From Anaerolineales bacterium (GTDB lineage: Bacteria; Chloroflexota; Anaerolineae; Aggregatilineales; UBA2796): a stretch of 64,000 bases of DNA. The stretch's first letter is position 1; each line of letters starts with the position of its first letter. Positions 8,897 through 16,178 of the stretch are shown piece by piece. The stretch spans positions 62,001 through 126,000 of the forward strand of contig JABTTZ010000002.1 in the NCBI GenBank assembly GCA_015075625.1, read 5' to 3'. The notes beneath the pieces were generated by a model, which did no database searches, had not been told where the DNA came from, and was given only the letters and a program-made list of their open reading frames with translations. The translations under genes and the position numbers were made by a program.

Positions 8897-10399
8897 ATGA
8901 CCGCACGCAACACCATGACCTTTACGGCAGTACAGCCCGCCGATACTGCAAAACGTCGCCGCCAAATGACGACCTTTGCCCTCGTTTGGATGGGGATCAC
9001 CTTGATCATTGGGGCGATCACCTTTGCCGCCCTTTTTGCCGCGACAGGGCTTGCCGCTCGCAACAACATTGGGGCAAACACAAACCGCGTTCAGCCTCCC
9101 CCGCCGCAAAACAACACAAATCTGGCGGCGGTCATTCAAATTACGGCAACGCCCCCCCCAGTGGTCGAGATACAGCCCACCACTGAATCTGTCGCCCCTG
9201 TCCAAGCTGCGCCTAGCGAAACACCGAACCTTCCCCTTCAGCCTACAAATGCCCCACCCACGCCAACCATCCAGCCCATTTTAGATACCGCCTTTGATTT
9301 AGGCATCGCCATCCAAAAGAACCCCGATCCGGCGGTTTATGCGCTTTGGGTACAAATGGCGGGCGACCAACTAAAACTGAATTGGGTGAAATCACAGGTC
9401 GTCTGGCGCGATACGGAATTGGCAAAAGGGCAGTACGAGTGGGGAGAACTGGATACAGCGATCAACCTTCTCTCGGCGGCAAACGTGAAAGTCCTTCTGA
9501 GCATCACGAAAGCGCCGGATTGGGCGCGTGATCCGGGGGCGAAACTTCAGCCGGGCGTCTTTGACGGTCCCCCCGCCAACCCGCAGGATTTTGCTGATTT
9601 CCTGACAGCGCTGCTCAACCGCTACAAGGGCAAGGTGCATGGCATTGAAGTGTGGAACGAGATCAACATTGATCGGGAATGGTCTACAAACCCCCCTGCC
9701 ATTGATGCTCGTCGCTATGTGACGCTGCTCCAAAGCGCTTACCAAACAATCAAAAGCATTGATCCCTCGATTGTCGTGCTGAGCAGCGGGCTTGCCCCTA
9801 CCGGAGCGAACATTCCGGGCGCGGTGACAGACGATTTCGTTTACATGGATCAATTGATCGCCGCCGGAATGCTCCAATTTGCCGATTGTGTCGGGGCGCA
9901 TCACAACGGGCTGAACGTTCCGCCCACCGCCGATTACAACAACATTCCAGAGCGCGTCCCGCCCGCCTCTTACCGTGGACCATGGCAAAACCCACACCAT
10001 AGTTGGTCATTTAAAAGCACCCTTGAAGGCTATGGACAGCGGATTGTGAACGCTGGCAGTTCCCTAAAATTGTGCGTGACGGAATTTGGCTGGCCCACCA
10101 TGGAAGACCTAAAGGGACGTGGAAATCCCCGCGATGGGTTCGGCTTTGCCTTTGATAACACCCTTGCCGACCAAGCCGATTTCACCCGCCAAGCGATTGA
10201 TATGATGGAGGCATCGGGCATTGTTCGCCTCGCCTTCCTGTGGAATCTGAACTATGGCGCACAAGCCGGCTGGCAGCTGGGCGATGCGACAGGCGACAAT
10301 GTTTTGTGGTCGATCTTGGGTCCAGATTATCAGGCACGTCCGGTCTGGAACGTGATTGTTGAGAAGAACTTCCGAGGTCGGGCGCGGTTGGGGCAGTAA
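8897..10399 (+). CDS. Exported clan-A-like glycoside hydrolase (GH39/GH5-type barrel)
   Basis: A 500-residue protein with one N-terminal membrane segment (about 32-55), a Pro/Thr/Gln-rich spacer to about 125 and a catalytic-type TIM barrel. The general acid/base Glu is expected in IEVWNEINID and the nucleophile Glu in CVTEFGWPT, both at the strand 4 and strand 7 positions typical of clan GH-A. Strand 3-like text (KVLLSITKAPDWA) fits the same fold. The substrate is unknown; an extracellular polysaccharide or glycoconjugate is likely. It follows the GH18-like gene by 66 bp and probably shares its transcript or has its own weak promoter. Confidence 0.8.
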   Translation: MTARNTMTFTAVQPADTAKRRRQMTTFALVWMGITLIIGAITFAALFAATGLAARNNIGANTNRVQPPPPQNNTNLAAVIQITATPPPVVEIQPTTESVAPVQAAPSETPNLPLQPTNAPPTPTIQPILDTAFDLGIAIQKNPDPAVYALWVQMAGDQLKLNWVKSQVVWRDTELAKGQYEWGELDTAINLLSAANVKVLLSITKAPDWARDPGAKLQPGVFDGPPANPQDFADFLTALLNRYKGKVHGIEVWNEINIDREWSTNPPAIDARRYVTLLQSAYQTIKSIDPSIVVLSSGLAPTGANIPGAVTDDFVYMDQLIAAGMLQFADCVGAHHNGLNVPPTADYNNIPERVPPASYRGPWQNPHHSWSFKSTLEGYGQRIVNAGSSLKLCVTEFGWPTMEDLKGRGNPRDGFGFAFDNTLADQADFTRQAIDMMEASGIVRLAFLWNLNYGAQAGWQLGDATGDNVLWSILGPDYQARPVWNVIVEKNFRGRARLGQ

Positions 10400-10534
10400 T
10401 CCCACACGCCTGCGCCTCTTTGGGGGGACGTTACCGAAAGGGCGTTCCCCCGAATAAGGCGGTGATCGCCCGATAGAGACTTCAACGAGTCAACAAGATA
10501 GAACACGTTTCCCCTTACCCCTTCGAGATTTTTT

Positions 10535-11155
10535 ATGCTGAATATTTCCGGTCATCCGCTAATCCAACACAAACTGACCATCCTACGCGATGTTCAGACA
10601 GACACAGTGAAATTCCGTCAACTGGTCAAAGAGCTAGGGACACTGCTCTGTTACGAGGCAACCCGCGATCTGATCATTGCGCCAACACCCATCCAAACGC
10701 CCATGGGGGCGACACAAGGGGCGACCTTGGCACAGGCAGTGGGGCTTGTCCCCATCCTCCGTGCTGGCTTGGGAATGGTGGAGGGTGTGTGGGAACTGAT
10801 CCCGAATGCGCAGGTCTGGCATATTGGCATTTACCGTGACGAGAAGACACTCCGTCCAGTGGAATACTACAACAAACTTCCCGTTGAACCGGCGGTCAGC
10901 CTGTGCCTCATCCTCGATCCGATGCTGGCAACGGGCGGCTCGGCGGTGGCGACGGCGAATGTCTTGAAACGGTGGGGCGTCAAACGGATCAAATTTGTTG
11001 GCTTGATCGGCGCACCGGAAGGAATCAAGGCGCTCAGCGAGGCACACCCCGATGTAGACATATACCTTGCCGCCCAAGATGAGCGGCTGAATGACATTGG
11101 CTATATCGTCCCCGGTCTAGGCGATGCCGGAGACCGTCAATTTGGGACGAGTTAA
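10535..11155 (+). CDS. upp: Uracil phosphoribosyltransferase
   Basis: The 206-residue length and sequence match UPRT, which makes UMP from uracil and PRPP in pyrimidine salvage. The PRPP-binding motif [13 protein letters not shown], the family segment [10 protein letters not shown] and the C-terminal [12 protein letters not shown] uracil site are all present. It is cytosolic. No Shine-Dalgarno is obvious before the ATG (the upstream stretch is pyrimidine- then T-rich), so it may be translated from a leaderless or weak site. The following glycosyltransferase starts at or just after its stop. Confidence 0.97.
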   Translation: MLNISGHPLIQHKLTILRDVQTDTVKFRQLVKELGTLLCYEATRDLIIAPTPIQTPMGATQGATLAQAVGLVPILRAGLGMVEGVWELIPNAQVWHIGIYRDEKTLRPVEYYNKLPVEPAVSLCLILDPMLATGGSAVATANVLKRWGVKRIKFVGLIGAPEGIKALSEAHPDVDIYLAAQDERLNDIGYIVPGLGDAGDRQFGTS

Positions 11156-11189
11156 CGGGCGGCGTATCCCGCGCCCCAATAGCCTTTCC

Positions 11190-12452
11190 ATGCCCGCTCT
11201 TTCGCCCGCCCGCCGTTGGCTCGCCGTCATAGTCATTTCGGCTGTGGCGGTACGTCTCGGTTACATTCTCGCTTTCGGGGGAACGCTCAACCTCCAGACG
11301 AGCGGCTATGACATTTACGCTGTGAATCTTATGGCGGGAAATGGTTATACACGCTTTCCCGATTTTCGCCCTGATAGTGATCTCCCGCCGCTTTACCCCG
11401 CCTTCCTCGTCGGTGTATATACCGTTTTAGGGCGCAGTGCGGCGAGTGTTGCCCTTGCCCAGATCGCCCTTGAAGTGGTCACGATCACCACAATATACGC
11501 CATTGGGCGGCGTGTTGGCGGGGCATGGACGGGGATCGTTGCCGCTGCCTTCACCGCCTTTTATCCCTACCTGTTATTTCAAAACCTCACCCTCAACGAC
11601 ACGGCAATTTTCCTCACCCTCCTTGCGTTGGCGGTTTTGGCGCTTTACCGCACCACCGAACGCCCGACCCTTGCCCGCGCTGCACTGGTGGGTGTGGTAT
11701 TAGGGGGGGCGGCGCTGACGAAAACGCTTTGTTTGGCGCTGTTGCCCTTTGCCGCTGTGTGGTGGTGGCGCGTGCTTGGATGGCGGCAGGCGCTGCGTCT
11801 TTCGCTGGTGGTGGGCGGGGTGACGCTTGCCGTCCTTACCCCCTGGGTTGCCCGCAACATCGCCGTACAGGGCGGGTTTACCCTGATTAGCACAAACGAT
11901 GGGAGCAATCTCCATCAGGGGAATAATCCGTGCGTTGCCGATTACCTTCTCAACGGGTGGGACGCCCAATGGGTGAACTGCCTCCCCTCCCCCCCGGAGG
12001 GCTTGAACGAGCTTGCCCTTTCGGCGTGGCATCGGGATCAGGCGCTTCGCTATATACAGGAACATCTAGGGGCAATGCCGCGCCTGTTCGCAGTGAAATT
12101 GTGGACATTGTGGAGTCCAGAAATTCTCCCTCGCGCCGTGCCGCCCGATGCGCGGCTAGGGGATACAGCCGCATTGCAATACGAGCAGCCCCTCTTTCGG
12201 GCGGCACGGATTGTCCATCTGCTCTATTTCACGCCGCTGCTGCTCTTGGGTGGGATCGGTTGGTGGCAGGCGGCACGGCGAGCGGCGCGAATAGCCCCGA
12301 TCCTGATGGTCATTGCGGCGATCACCCTCGCCTATTTGGTGTTTCACCCCTCCACGCGCTACCGCGCTCCGGCTGATCCGTTTGTCTTTATCCTCGCTGC
12401 CTATGTGCTGACGGATCACCGTCAGCCCTACACTATAGTTCAAGGCGGTTGA
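11190..12452 (+). CDS. GT-C family (GT39/ArnT-like) membrane glycosyltransferase
   Basis: A hydrophobic protein with about ten membrane segments. The first exterior loop has the acidic residue expected of GT-C enzymes (SGYDIY) and the DLPPLYPAFLV segment common to ArnT/PMT-like transferases, which use polyprenyl-phosphate sugars on the outer face of the membrane. I start at the ATG 11190 because the protein then begins just before the first helix; an upstream ATG at 11124 would overlap upp by 32 bp, and neither has a good ribosome site. The last codons and stop lie inside dispersed element copy A, so that element supplies the C-terminus (YTIVQGG). Confidence 0.82.
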   Translation: MPALSPARRWLAVIVISAVAVRLGYILAFGGTLNLQTSGYDIYAVNLMAGNGYTRFPDFRPDSDLPPLYPAFLVGVYTVLGRSAASVALAQIALEVVTITTIYAIGRRVGGAWTGIVAAAFTAFYPYLLFQNLTLNDTAIFLTLLALAVLALYRTTERPTLARAALVGVVLGGAALTKTLCLALLPFAAVWWWRVLGWRQALRLSLVVGGVTLAVLTPWVARNIAVQGGFTLISTNDGSNLHQGNNPCVADYLLNGWDAQWVNCLPSPPEGLNELALSAWHRDQALRYIQEHLGAMPRLFAVKLWTLWSPEILPRAVPPDARLGDTAALQYEQPLFRAARIVHLLYFTPLLLLGGIGWWQAARRAARIAPILMVIAAITLAYLVFHPSTRYRAPADPFVFILAAYVLTDHRQPYTIVQGG

Positions 12453-12590
12453 CCCCCTATTGGTTAACAGCCTTACTCATCACAATAGACTTACCGATGG
12501 GTTATGCTGCGGTGATCAAGGGGTAAACGAACTACGCTCGTCCTTCTTGTAAGAAAGTTGGTTGCAGTCCAACCGGCAAGGGTACGGCAA
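12427..12590 (+). repeat. Dispersed promoter-RNA element, copy A
   Basis: This 164-bp block matches 42765-42930 and 45895-46060 along its full length, including the upstream CCTACA and the downstream GGTAC-GCAA end. It carries TTAACA and TAGACT 16 bp apart, a long-range GATGGG/CTCGTC pairing, a CTTCTTGTAAGAAAG hairpin and a GTTGGTTG/CAACCGGC hairpin. The last shows G-U and compensatory changes relative to the other copies. It starts inside the upstream glycosyltransferase gene and ends just before the promoter of a T-box leader. Confidence 0.7.
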
Positions 12591-12606
12591 TAGACAATTT
12601 CCTAAC

Positions 12607-12636
12607 TTGACCTTGATCATTGCCCTGTGTTATCCT
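12607..12636 (+). promoter_or_regulatory. Promoter of the T-box transcript
   Basis: TTGACC (12607-12612) and TATCCT (12631-12636) are 18 bp apart and sit immediately before the first bases of the T-box stem I region. Confidence 0.5.
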
Positions 12637-12639
12637 GAG

Positions 12640-12948
12640 ACGACAATCACATAGACCAATGGCTGTGATGGAAACCAGTAGGTGGTGTGCAGCGATCAGC
12701 GAATCCGGGAATGGTGAGAGCCGGATCGGAAGCGCCGCCGAATATCCTTCCTGAGCCGCGATCTGAACAACGAGAGAATCCTTGTGGTCTCTTTTTAAGT
12801 AAGATAGTGCCGGGGTTATGCCGTCCGTTATACGGCGCGAGTGCCTGTCTTGGCGCATGATTGCTCATGCCTGATCAGGAATTAGGGTGGCACCACGGGA
12901 GTTGATACGGATGCTCTCGTCCCTTTTGGGACGGGGGCATTTTTTTTG
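12640..12948 (+). promoter_or_regulatory. T-box riboswitch leader, Ile (AUC) specifier
   Basis: The T-box sequence AGGGTGGCACCACGGG (12884-12899) is followed by an intrinsic terminator: a 13-bp stem 12911-12940 with a TTTT loop and an eight-T tail. Stem I is recognisable: AGTA on the 5' side of the specifier loop, an ATCCGG/CCGGAT stem capped by GAATGGTGAGAG, and GAA-T-ATC before TTCCTGAGC, which places codon AUC (12744-12746) as specifier. Uncharged tRNA-Ile should favour readthrough. The UGGC of the T-box would pair best with a G discriminator rather than the A of most tRNA-Ile, a small inconsistency. The immediate downstream gene is not an Ile gene; ileS is 3.2 kb further on. Confidence 0.85.
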
Positions 12949-12960
12949 AGGAGGCGTACT

Positions 12961-13200
12961 GTGCCTATTCACGAGGGTCAAAGCGCTCAAGGAATTCAAT
13001 TGGAATCGGTGATCACCTGTCCGGCATGTGGGTTTTCCAAAACAGAAACGATGCCCACTGATGTTTGCCAGTTTTTCTATGTGTGCAGCGCTTGCGGGAC
13101 ACGCTTGCGCCCCAAAGAGGGGGATTGTTGTGTGTTTTGTTCGTATGGCAGTGTCCCTTGCCCACCGAAACAAGACCAGACATGTTCGACCTGCTCCTAG
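12961..13200 (+). CDS. Small cysteine-rich GDCCVFCSYG-type protein
   Basis: A 79-residue protein starting with GTG after a strong GAGGAGG site, 12 bp past the T-box terminator. It has CPACG, CSACG, GDCCVFCSYG and a CSTC end, ten cysteines in all, pointing to metal binding. Proteins with the GDCCVFCSYG segment are, as far as I recall, often found beside mercury or other metal-transport genes; no such transporter is here. It is the first gene behind the T-box, so its expression should follow tRNA-Ile charging. The exact role is unknown. Confidence 0.75.
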   Translation: MPIHEGQSAQGIQLESVITCPACGFSKTETMPTDVCQFFYVCSACGTRLRPKEGDCCVFCSYGSVPCPPKQDQTCSTCS

Positions 13201-13228
13201 TGAAGGAAAAGGATTAAAGACTCCGCTT

Positions 13229-13720
13229 ATGCCAGAAATCATCGTTCGCCGTGCCTCAGAGGGCGATCTGGAACGGATGCGTGCCATATGGCGTGAGGCA
13301 GCCGATCAGTATGCCACCCTTGACCCGCGTTACAAAGTCGCCCCCGATGGCGAGGCGCAGTGGGAAACCGCCCTCCGCAGTTGGCTTGTGCGGGCGGATA
13401 CAGCGGTCTTGGTCGGTGTTATCGAGGGAAAACCCCTCGGCTATTTGGTGGGGATGGTAGAACATGGACGTCCGGGCTTTTTACCAGAGCGGTACGGCTA
13501 TGTCAGTGAGCTTGCCGTTGATTTTCACACGAAACAGGGCGGCATGGGGCGAGCGCTTTTGAAGGCGTTCAAGGGGTGGCTGGCGGAACAAGGAATCGCC
13601 CATTTAGAGGCGCGTGTCCCGCTGGCTCAGCCCATTGCCCAAGCCTTTTGGCGAGCGCTTGGGGCGGGTAAGGTGTACGATCAAATGTGGCTGCCTGTGG
13701 GATCATCGGTAGGGGAGTGA
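13229..13720 (+). CDS. GNAT-family N-acetyltransferase
   Basis: The 163-residue frame from ATG 13229 fits a single GNAT domain: N-terminal IIVRRASEGDLERM, the central strand YVSELAVDFHTKQGGMGRALL with the acetyl-CoA pyrophosphate loop (Q/G-x-x-G-M-G), and the ARVPLAQPIAQAFWRALG C-terminal motif. An in-frame extension back to 13028 overlaps the preceding gene and is not part of the family. It sits 28 bp after the Cys-rich gene in the T-box transcript. The acceptor substrate is unknown. Confidence 0.85.
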   Translation: MPEIIVRRASEGDLERMRAIWREAADQYATLDPRYKVAPDGEAQWETALRSWLVRADTAVLVGVIEGKPLGYLVGMVEHGRPGFLPERYGYVSELAVDFHTKQGGMGRALLKAFKGWLAEQGIAHLEARVPLAQPIAQAFWRALGAGKVYDQMWLPVGSSVGE

Positions 13721-13729
13721 GGAAAACCA

Positions 13730-14764
13730 GTGGTTCATCGAATCTCAGTCAGCCTGACCCGCTTTGCCGCATGGTTAGGAGTAGGGCGAGCGCAGTTTCT
13801 TTTTGCCTTATTCGGCGGAACAGGGCTTGCCAGTCTGATTCTGAACGCCGTCCGCCCCGCTCCGGCGTGGGTTGCCCCCCTCCAATCGCTACTGGCAGCC
13901 GGAGCGCTGGTTGGGGCAGCGCTGATTATCGTGACGAATTACCCAAGCGCCGAGCGGCGACAGGCGCTTTATGTGATCGTTCCAGCAGTGGGAGCGCTGG
14001 TCGTCGCGCTGCTCATCCCTTCTTTGTCCGTCGTCATGGTGGTGCTGGCGGTGGGCTGGTTGGTGATTGCCGCAGTGACGCTCCGTTCTCAAGTCCGCCA
14101 AGAGTATCAAGCAGCGATCAAGCTGCTCCGCAAAGGGGAGTACGAGGAAGCGATCAAGGTGATGACGGGGTTGATCAAGGCGGAAGGAGCGGCTGCCGAT
14201 CACTACCGTTTTCGGGCAGAACTGTATCGCTTGACGGGAAAGGTGAAAAAGGCACGGACAGATTATGAACGGGTGATTGCTCTGACGCCTGATTCTGGGG
14301 TAGGCTACAACGGCGTTGCCGAATTACTGCTGCAAGTAGGCAATTATTCCGAAGCGCTCACCTTTGCTCACGAGGCGCTCTCGCGTGAGCCAAACCAATG
14401 GGTGGCAGCCTACAACACAGGGATGATCGAAGATCGCTTGGGGATGTGGCGTGAGGCGGAACATCACCTTCAACAAGCGTTAGACGCCGTGATCCCCGAC
14501 AGCCGTCACCGCTTGTTGGCGCATTTTTGGATGCTCCGCGCACGCTTACAACAGGATGACAGAGAGGGTGTAGAAAAGGCGCTGCTCAAGCTGAAGGCAG
14601 AACGTGCGGGGCTGCGTGAATGGCAAACAATCTTCGAGAGCGCCGATGCCGCCATTCTGCGAGACGTTTTAGCAGTGGACGTTGAATTAGCCGGAGGGCT
14701 GGCAGAGGGTAAACTCTCGCCAGATGCCCTTAAGGAAACCGAGGGCAGCACAGGAGGAAACTAA
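13730..14764 (+). CDS. Membrane-bound TPR protein
   Basis: A 344-residue protein with about four N-terminal membrane segments (about 22-125) followed by tetratricopeptide repeats from about 125 to 300: YRFRAELYRLTGKVKKARTDYERVIALTPD, GVAELLLQVGNYSEALTFAHEAL and NTGMIEDRLGMWREAEHHLQQAL. The start is GTG 13730, preceded by GGGGAGTGAGGA. The cytoplasmic TPR region is likely a protein-binding scaffold. It lies 9 bp after the GNAT gene and 2 bp before the next one, so it is clearly in the same operon. No enzymatic motif is present. Confidence 0.82.
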   Translation: MVHRISVSLTRFAAWLGVGRAQFLFALFGGTGLASLILNAVRPAPAWVAPLQSLLAAGALVGAALIIVTNYPSAERRQALYVIVPAVGALVVALLIPSLSVVMVVLAVGWLVIAAVTLRSQVRQEYQAAIKLLRKGEYEEAIKVMTGLIKAEGAAADHYRFRAELYRLTGKVKKARTDYERVIALTPDSGVGYNGVAELLLQVGNYSEALTFAHEALSREPNQWVAAYNTGMIEDRLGMWREAEHHLQQALDAVIPDSRHRLLAHFWMLRARLQQDDREGVEKALLKLKAERAGLREWQTIFESADAAILRDVLAVDVELAGGLAEGKLSPDALKETEGSTGGN

Positions 14765-14766
14765 TC

Positions 14767-15261
14767 ATGACGGAAGCCGTTGGAAATTCACCAGAAGCAG
14801 CCGCACCAAGTGCGGTACGCCCGAATCGCTTTTTACGGACATTGCTCATCCTGCTGGCAGCGGGAGTGGTTGTTGCTATCCTCGCCAATTTGATTCTGAA
14901 TGGGCAGCGAGGCGCTCGGAATTCACCTCTTTCTTATGAGGAATTCCCCGGCGCAGTCAAGTTGGAAGAATTCAAGGCGCAAGGCGAAGACCGCACCATC
15001 TACGAGACAAAGGCAACGGTCAATCAAGTCTTTGAATTCTATGGGACGCGGCTAGGGAAAGAGCAGACCAGCGGATGTAAGAAGATTTACACCACCGACC
15101 CGCCCGATGCCGAGACGCCCGGAAAATCCTTTGCCCGCTGTGTGATCGATAATTCGCAGGATGAGATCGCCCAGACGCTCATGATCAGCATTACATACGA
15201 CCTTACCAATGAGCGCACCTTGATTGAAGTGGTGCGCGAATGGGGCAGCCGTGGGAGCTGA
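14767..15261 (+). CDS. Small single-pass membrane protein
   Basis: A 164-residue protein with an excellent AGGAGG site nine bases before the ATG. One membrane helix (about 20-42) is followed by an exterior domain of about 110 residues with two cysteines (SGCKKIY, FARCVID) that could form a disulphide. I do not recognise the family. It is two bases behind the TPR gene and overlaps the next gene, which has a similar membrane-plus-small-domain layout; the two could be partners or diverged duplicates. Confidence 0.75.
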   Translation: MTEAVGNSPEAAAPSAVRPNRFLRTLLILLAAGVVVAILANLILNGQRGARNSPLSYEEFPGAVKLEEFKAQGEDRTIYETKATVNQVFEFYGTRLGKEQTSGCKKIYTTDPPDAETPGKSFARCVIDNSQDEIAQTLMISITYDLTNERTLIEVVREWGSRGS

Positions 15262-15760
15262 ACTACCTTCTTCTCCACTTGGGGTAGGGACAGGCAAGGG
15301 AGGGAGGGGGCTTCCGGCATGGCTGCCCCTTCTGGTAATGCTTGCCGCCTTTGCCCTCGCAGTGATCGTCGGGGTGCGGGTCTGTCCTGTCCTGAGCATC
15401 CTGCTTTTTCCGCCCGCACCGCCGCTGCCGCCGGGGGATGTTAAGCTGATCACAGAGTTCCCATCGGGCGGCATCGATTACGGCGAATGGCTCTACGGGA
15501 CAGACATCAAGCCCTGTGAGGTCGTCGCGTACTATCAAGATCGGGTGGGCGACTGCGGCTTCGATATTGACTCGGGGTGTGGACGCAGCCCCGATTGGGG
15601 GCTGCTCCCCCGCGATGGACAGGCATTTCCGGTGGCAGCCTGTCAGGGCGTGCAGCGTTACGGTCCCTTTTACAGTGTCCGCTGGACGGTTCGTATTGCC
15701 GCTGGCTATACCGAAGATGGGAATACCCATATCCGCATCACCCGCGATGTCGGTGATTAA
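15251..15760 (+). CDS. Small membrane-anchored protein, paired with upstream gene
   Basis: The open frame extends back to a TTG at 15224; I favour the GTG at 15251, which overlaps the previous stop by 11 bp and lacks a clear ribosome site. The protein has one membrane helix (PLLVMLAAFALAVIVGVRV), a Pro-rich linker and an exterior domain with five cysteines (PCEVVAYYQ, GDCGFDIDSGCG, VAACQG). Like its neighbour it looks like an exported disulphide-bonded domain. Function unknown. It is the last gene of the run behind the T-box before the MITE-filled gap. Confidence 0.65.
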   Translation: MGAELPSSPLGVGTGKGGRGLPAWLPLLVMLAAFALAVIVGVRVCPVLSILLFPPAPPLPPGDVKLITEFPSGGIDYGEWLYGTDIKPCEVVAYYQDRVGDCGFDIDSGCGRSPDWGLLPRDGQAFPVAACQGVQRYGPFYSVRWTVRIAAGYTEDGNTHIRITRDVGD

Positions 15761-15793
15761 GCATTGGCAGCGATGAGGTCACAGATTGAATCA

Positions 15794-15930
15794 CCCACCT
15801 TACGCAATTGGGTTTGTTCACCCCGTATTCATCCAAAGGGGCAGATTGAGGGAGAAGCCCCCTCAAAAAATGCATTCCCCCTCTCCCGCGGGAGAGGGGG
15901 CTAGGGGGTGAGGGTCTGTGTGTAAGGTGG
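15794..15930. mobile_element. MITE, family 1, 8-bp target duplication TTGAATCA
   Basis: The ends are CCCACCTTACGCAATTGGG and its inverse GTGTGTAAGGTGG, flanked by TTGAATCA at 15786-15793 and 15931-15938. The internal GGGAGAGGGGGCTAGGGGGTGAGGG block is shared with other intergenic repeats. It differs from the 5356 copy by a longer middle. It lies between the T-box gene run and ileS and its long hairpin could weaken readthrough. Confidence 0.8.
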
Positions 15931-15953
15931 TTGAATCAGATCGGCAGCGCCCT

Positions 15954-16116
15954 CTATGTACCGCCACAAACGTTCTTTGGGGTGAAGAGGGTGAAGAGGG
16001 TAGAACAACCAGTGCGAGGATGCCTTTCAAGCCCCGAAGGGGTGGCTGCTTTCAGCCCGCTGCTTTAGCGGCGGGATCATGCGCCATGCCGCTTGGTTCA
16101 TTGTGGTTGTACTCAG
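15954..16116. mobile_element. MITE-like element, family 2 (CTAAGTAC ends)
   Basis: The left end CTATGTACCGCCACAA and right end GTTGTACTCAG are imperfect inverses. The middle contains CAAGCCCCGAAGGGGTGGCTGCT and the palindrome GCCCGCTGCTTTAGCGGCGGG. Copies with the same order occur at 36964-37116 and, shortened, 37886-37974. It fills the 418-bp gap upstream of ileS together with the family 1 element; no T-box or other leader is visible next to ileS. Confidence 0.6.
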
Positions 16117-16178
16117 TCTGCTTTGGGTGAGTGTCAAAACGCTATTCGAGTAGGAACAACAGCAAGGGTTTTTCAGCA

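Noticed and set aside
12740-12746. Reading the T-box specifier as UAU (Tyr).
   Set aside because: With glyQS-type spacing one base separates GAA from the codon, giving AUC; UAU is also a rare specifier.
12532-12868. Minus-strand open frames of 108 and 73 codons over the T-box.
   Set aside because: The stretch is accounted for by element A and the T-box leader on the plus strand.
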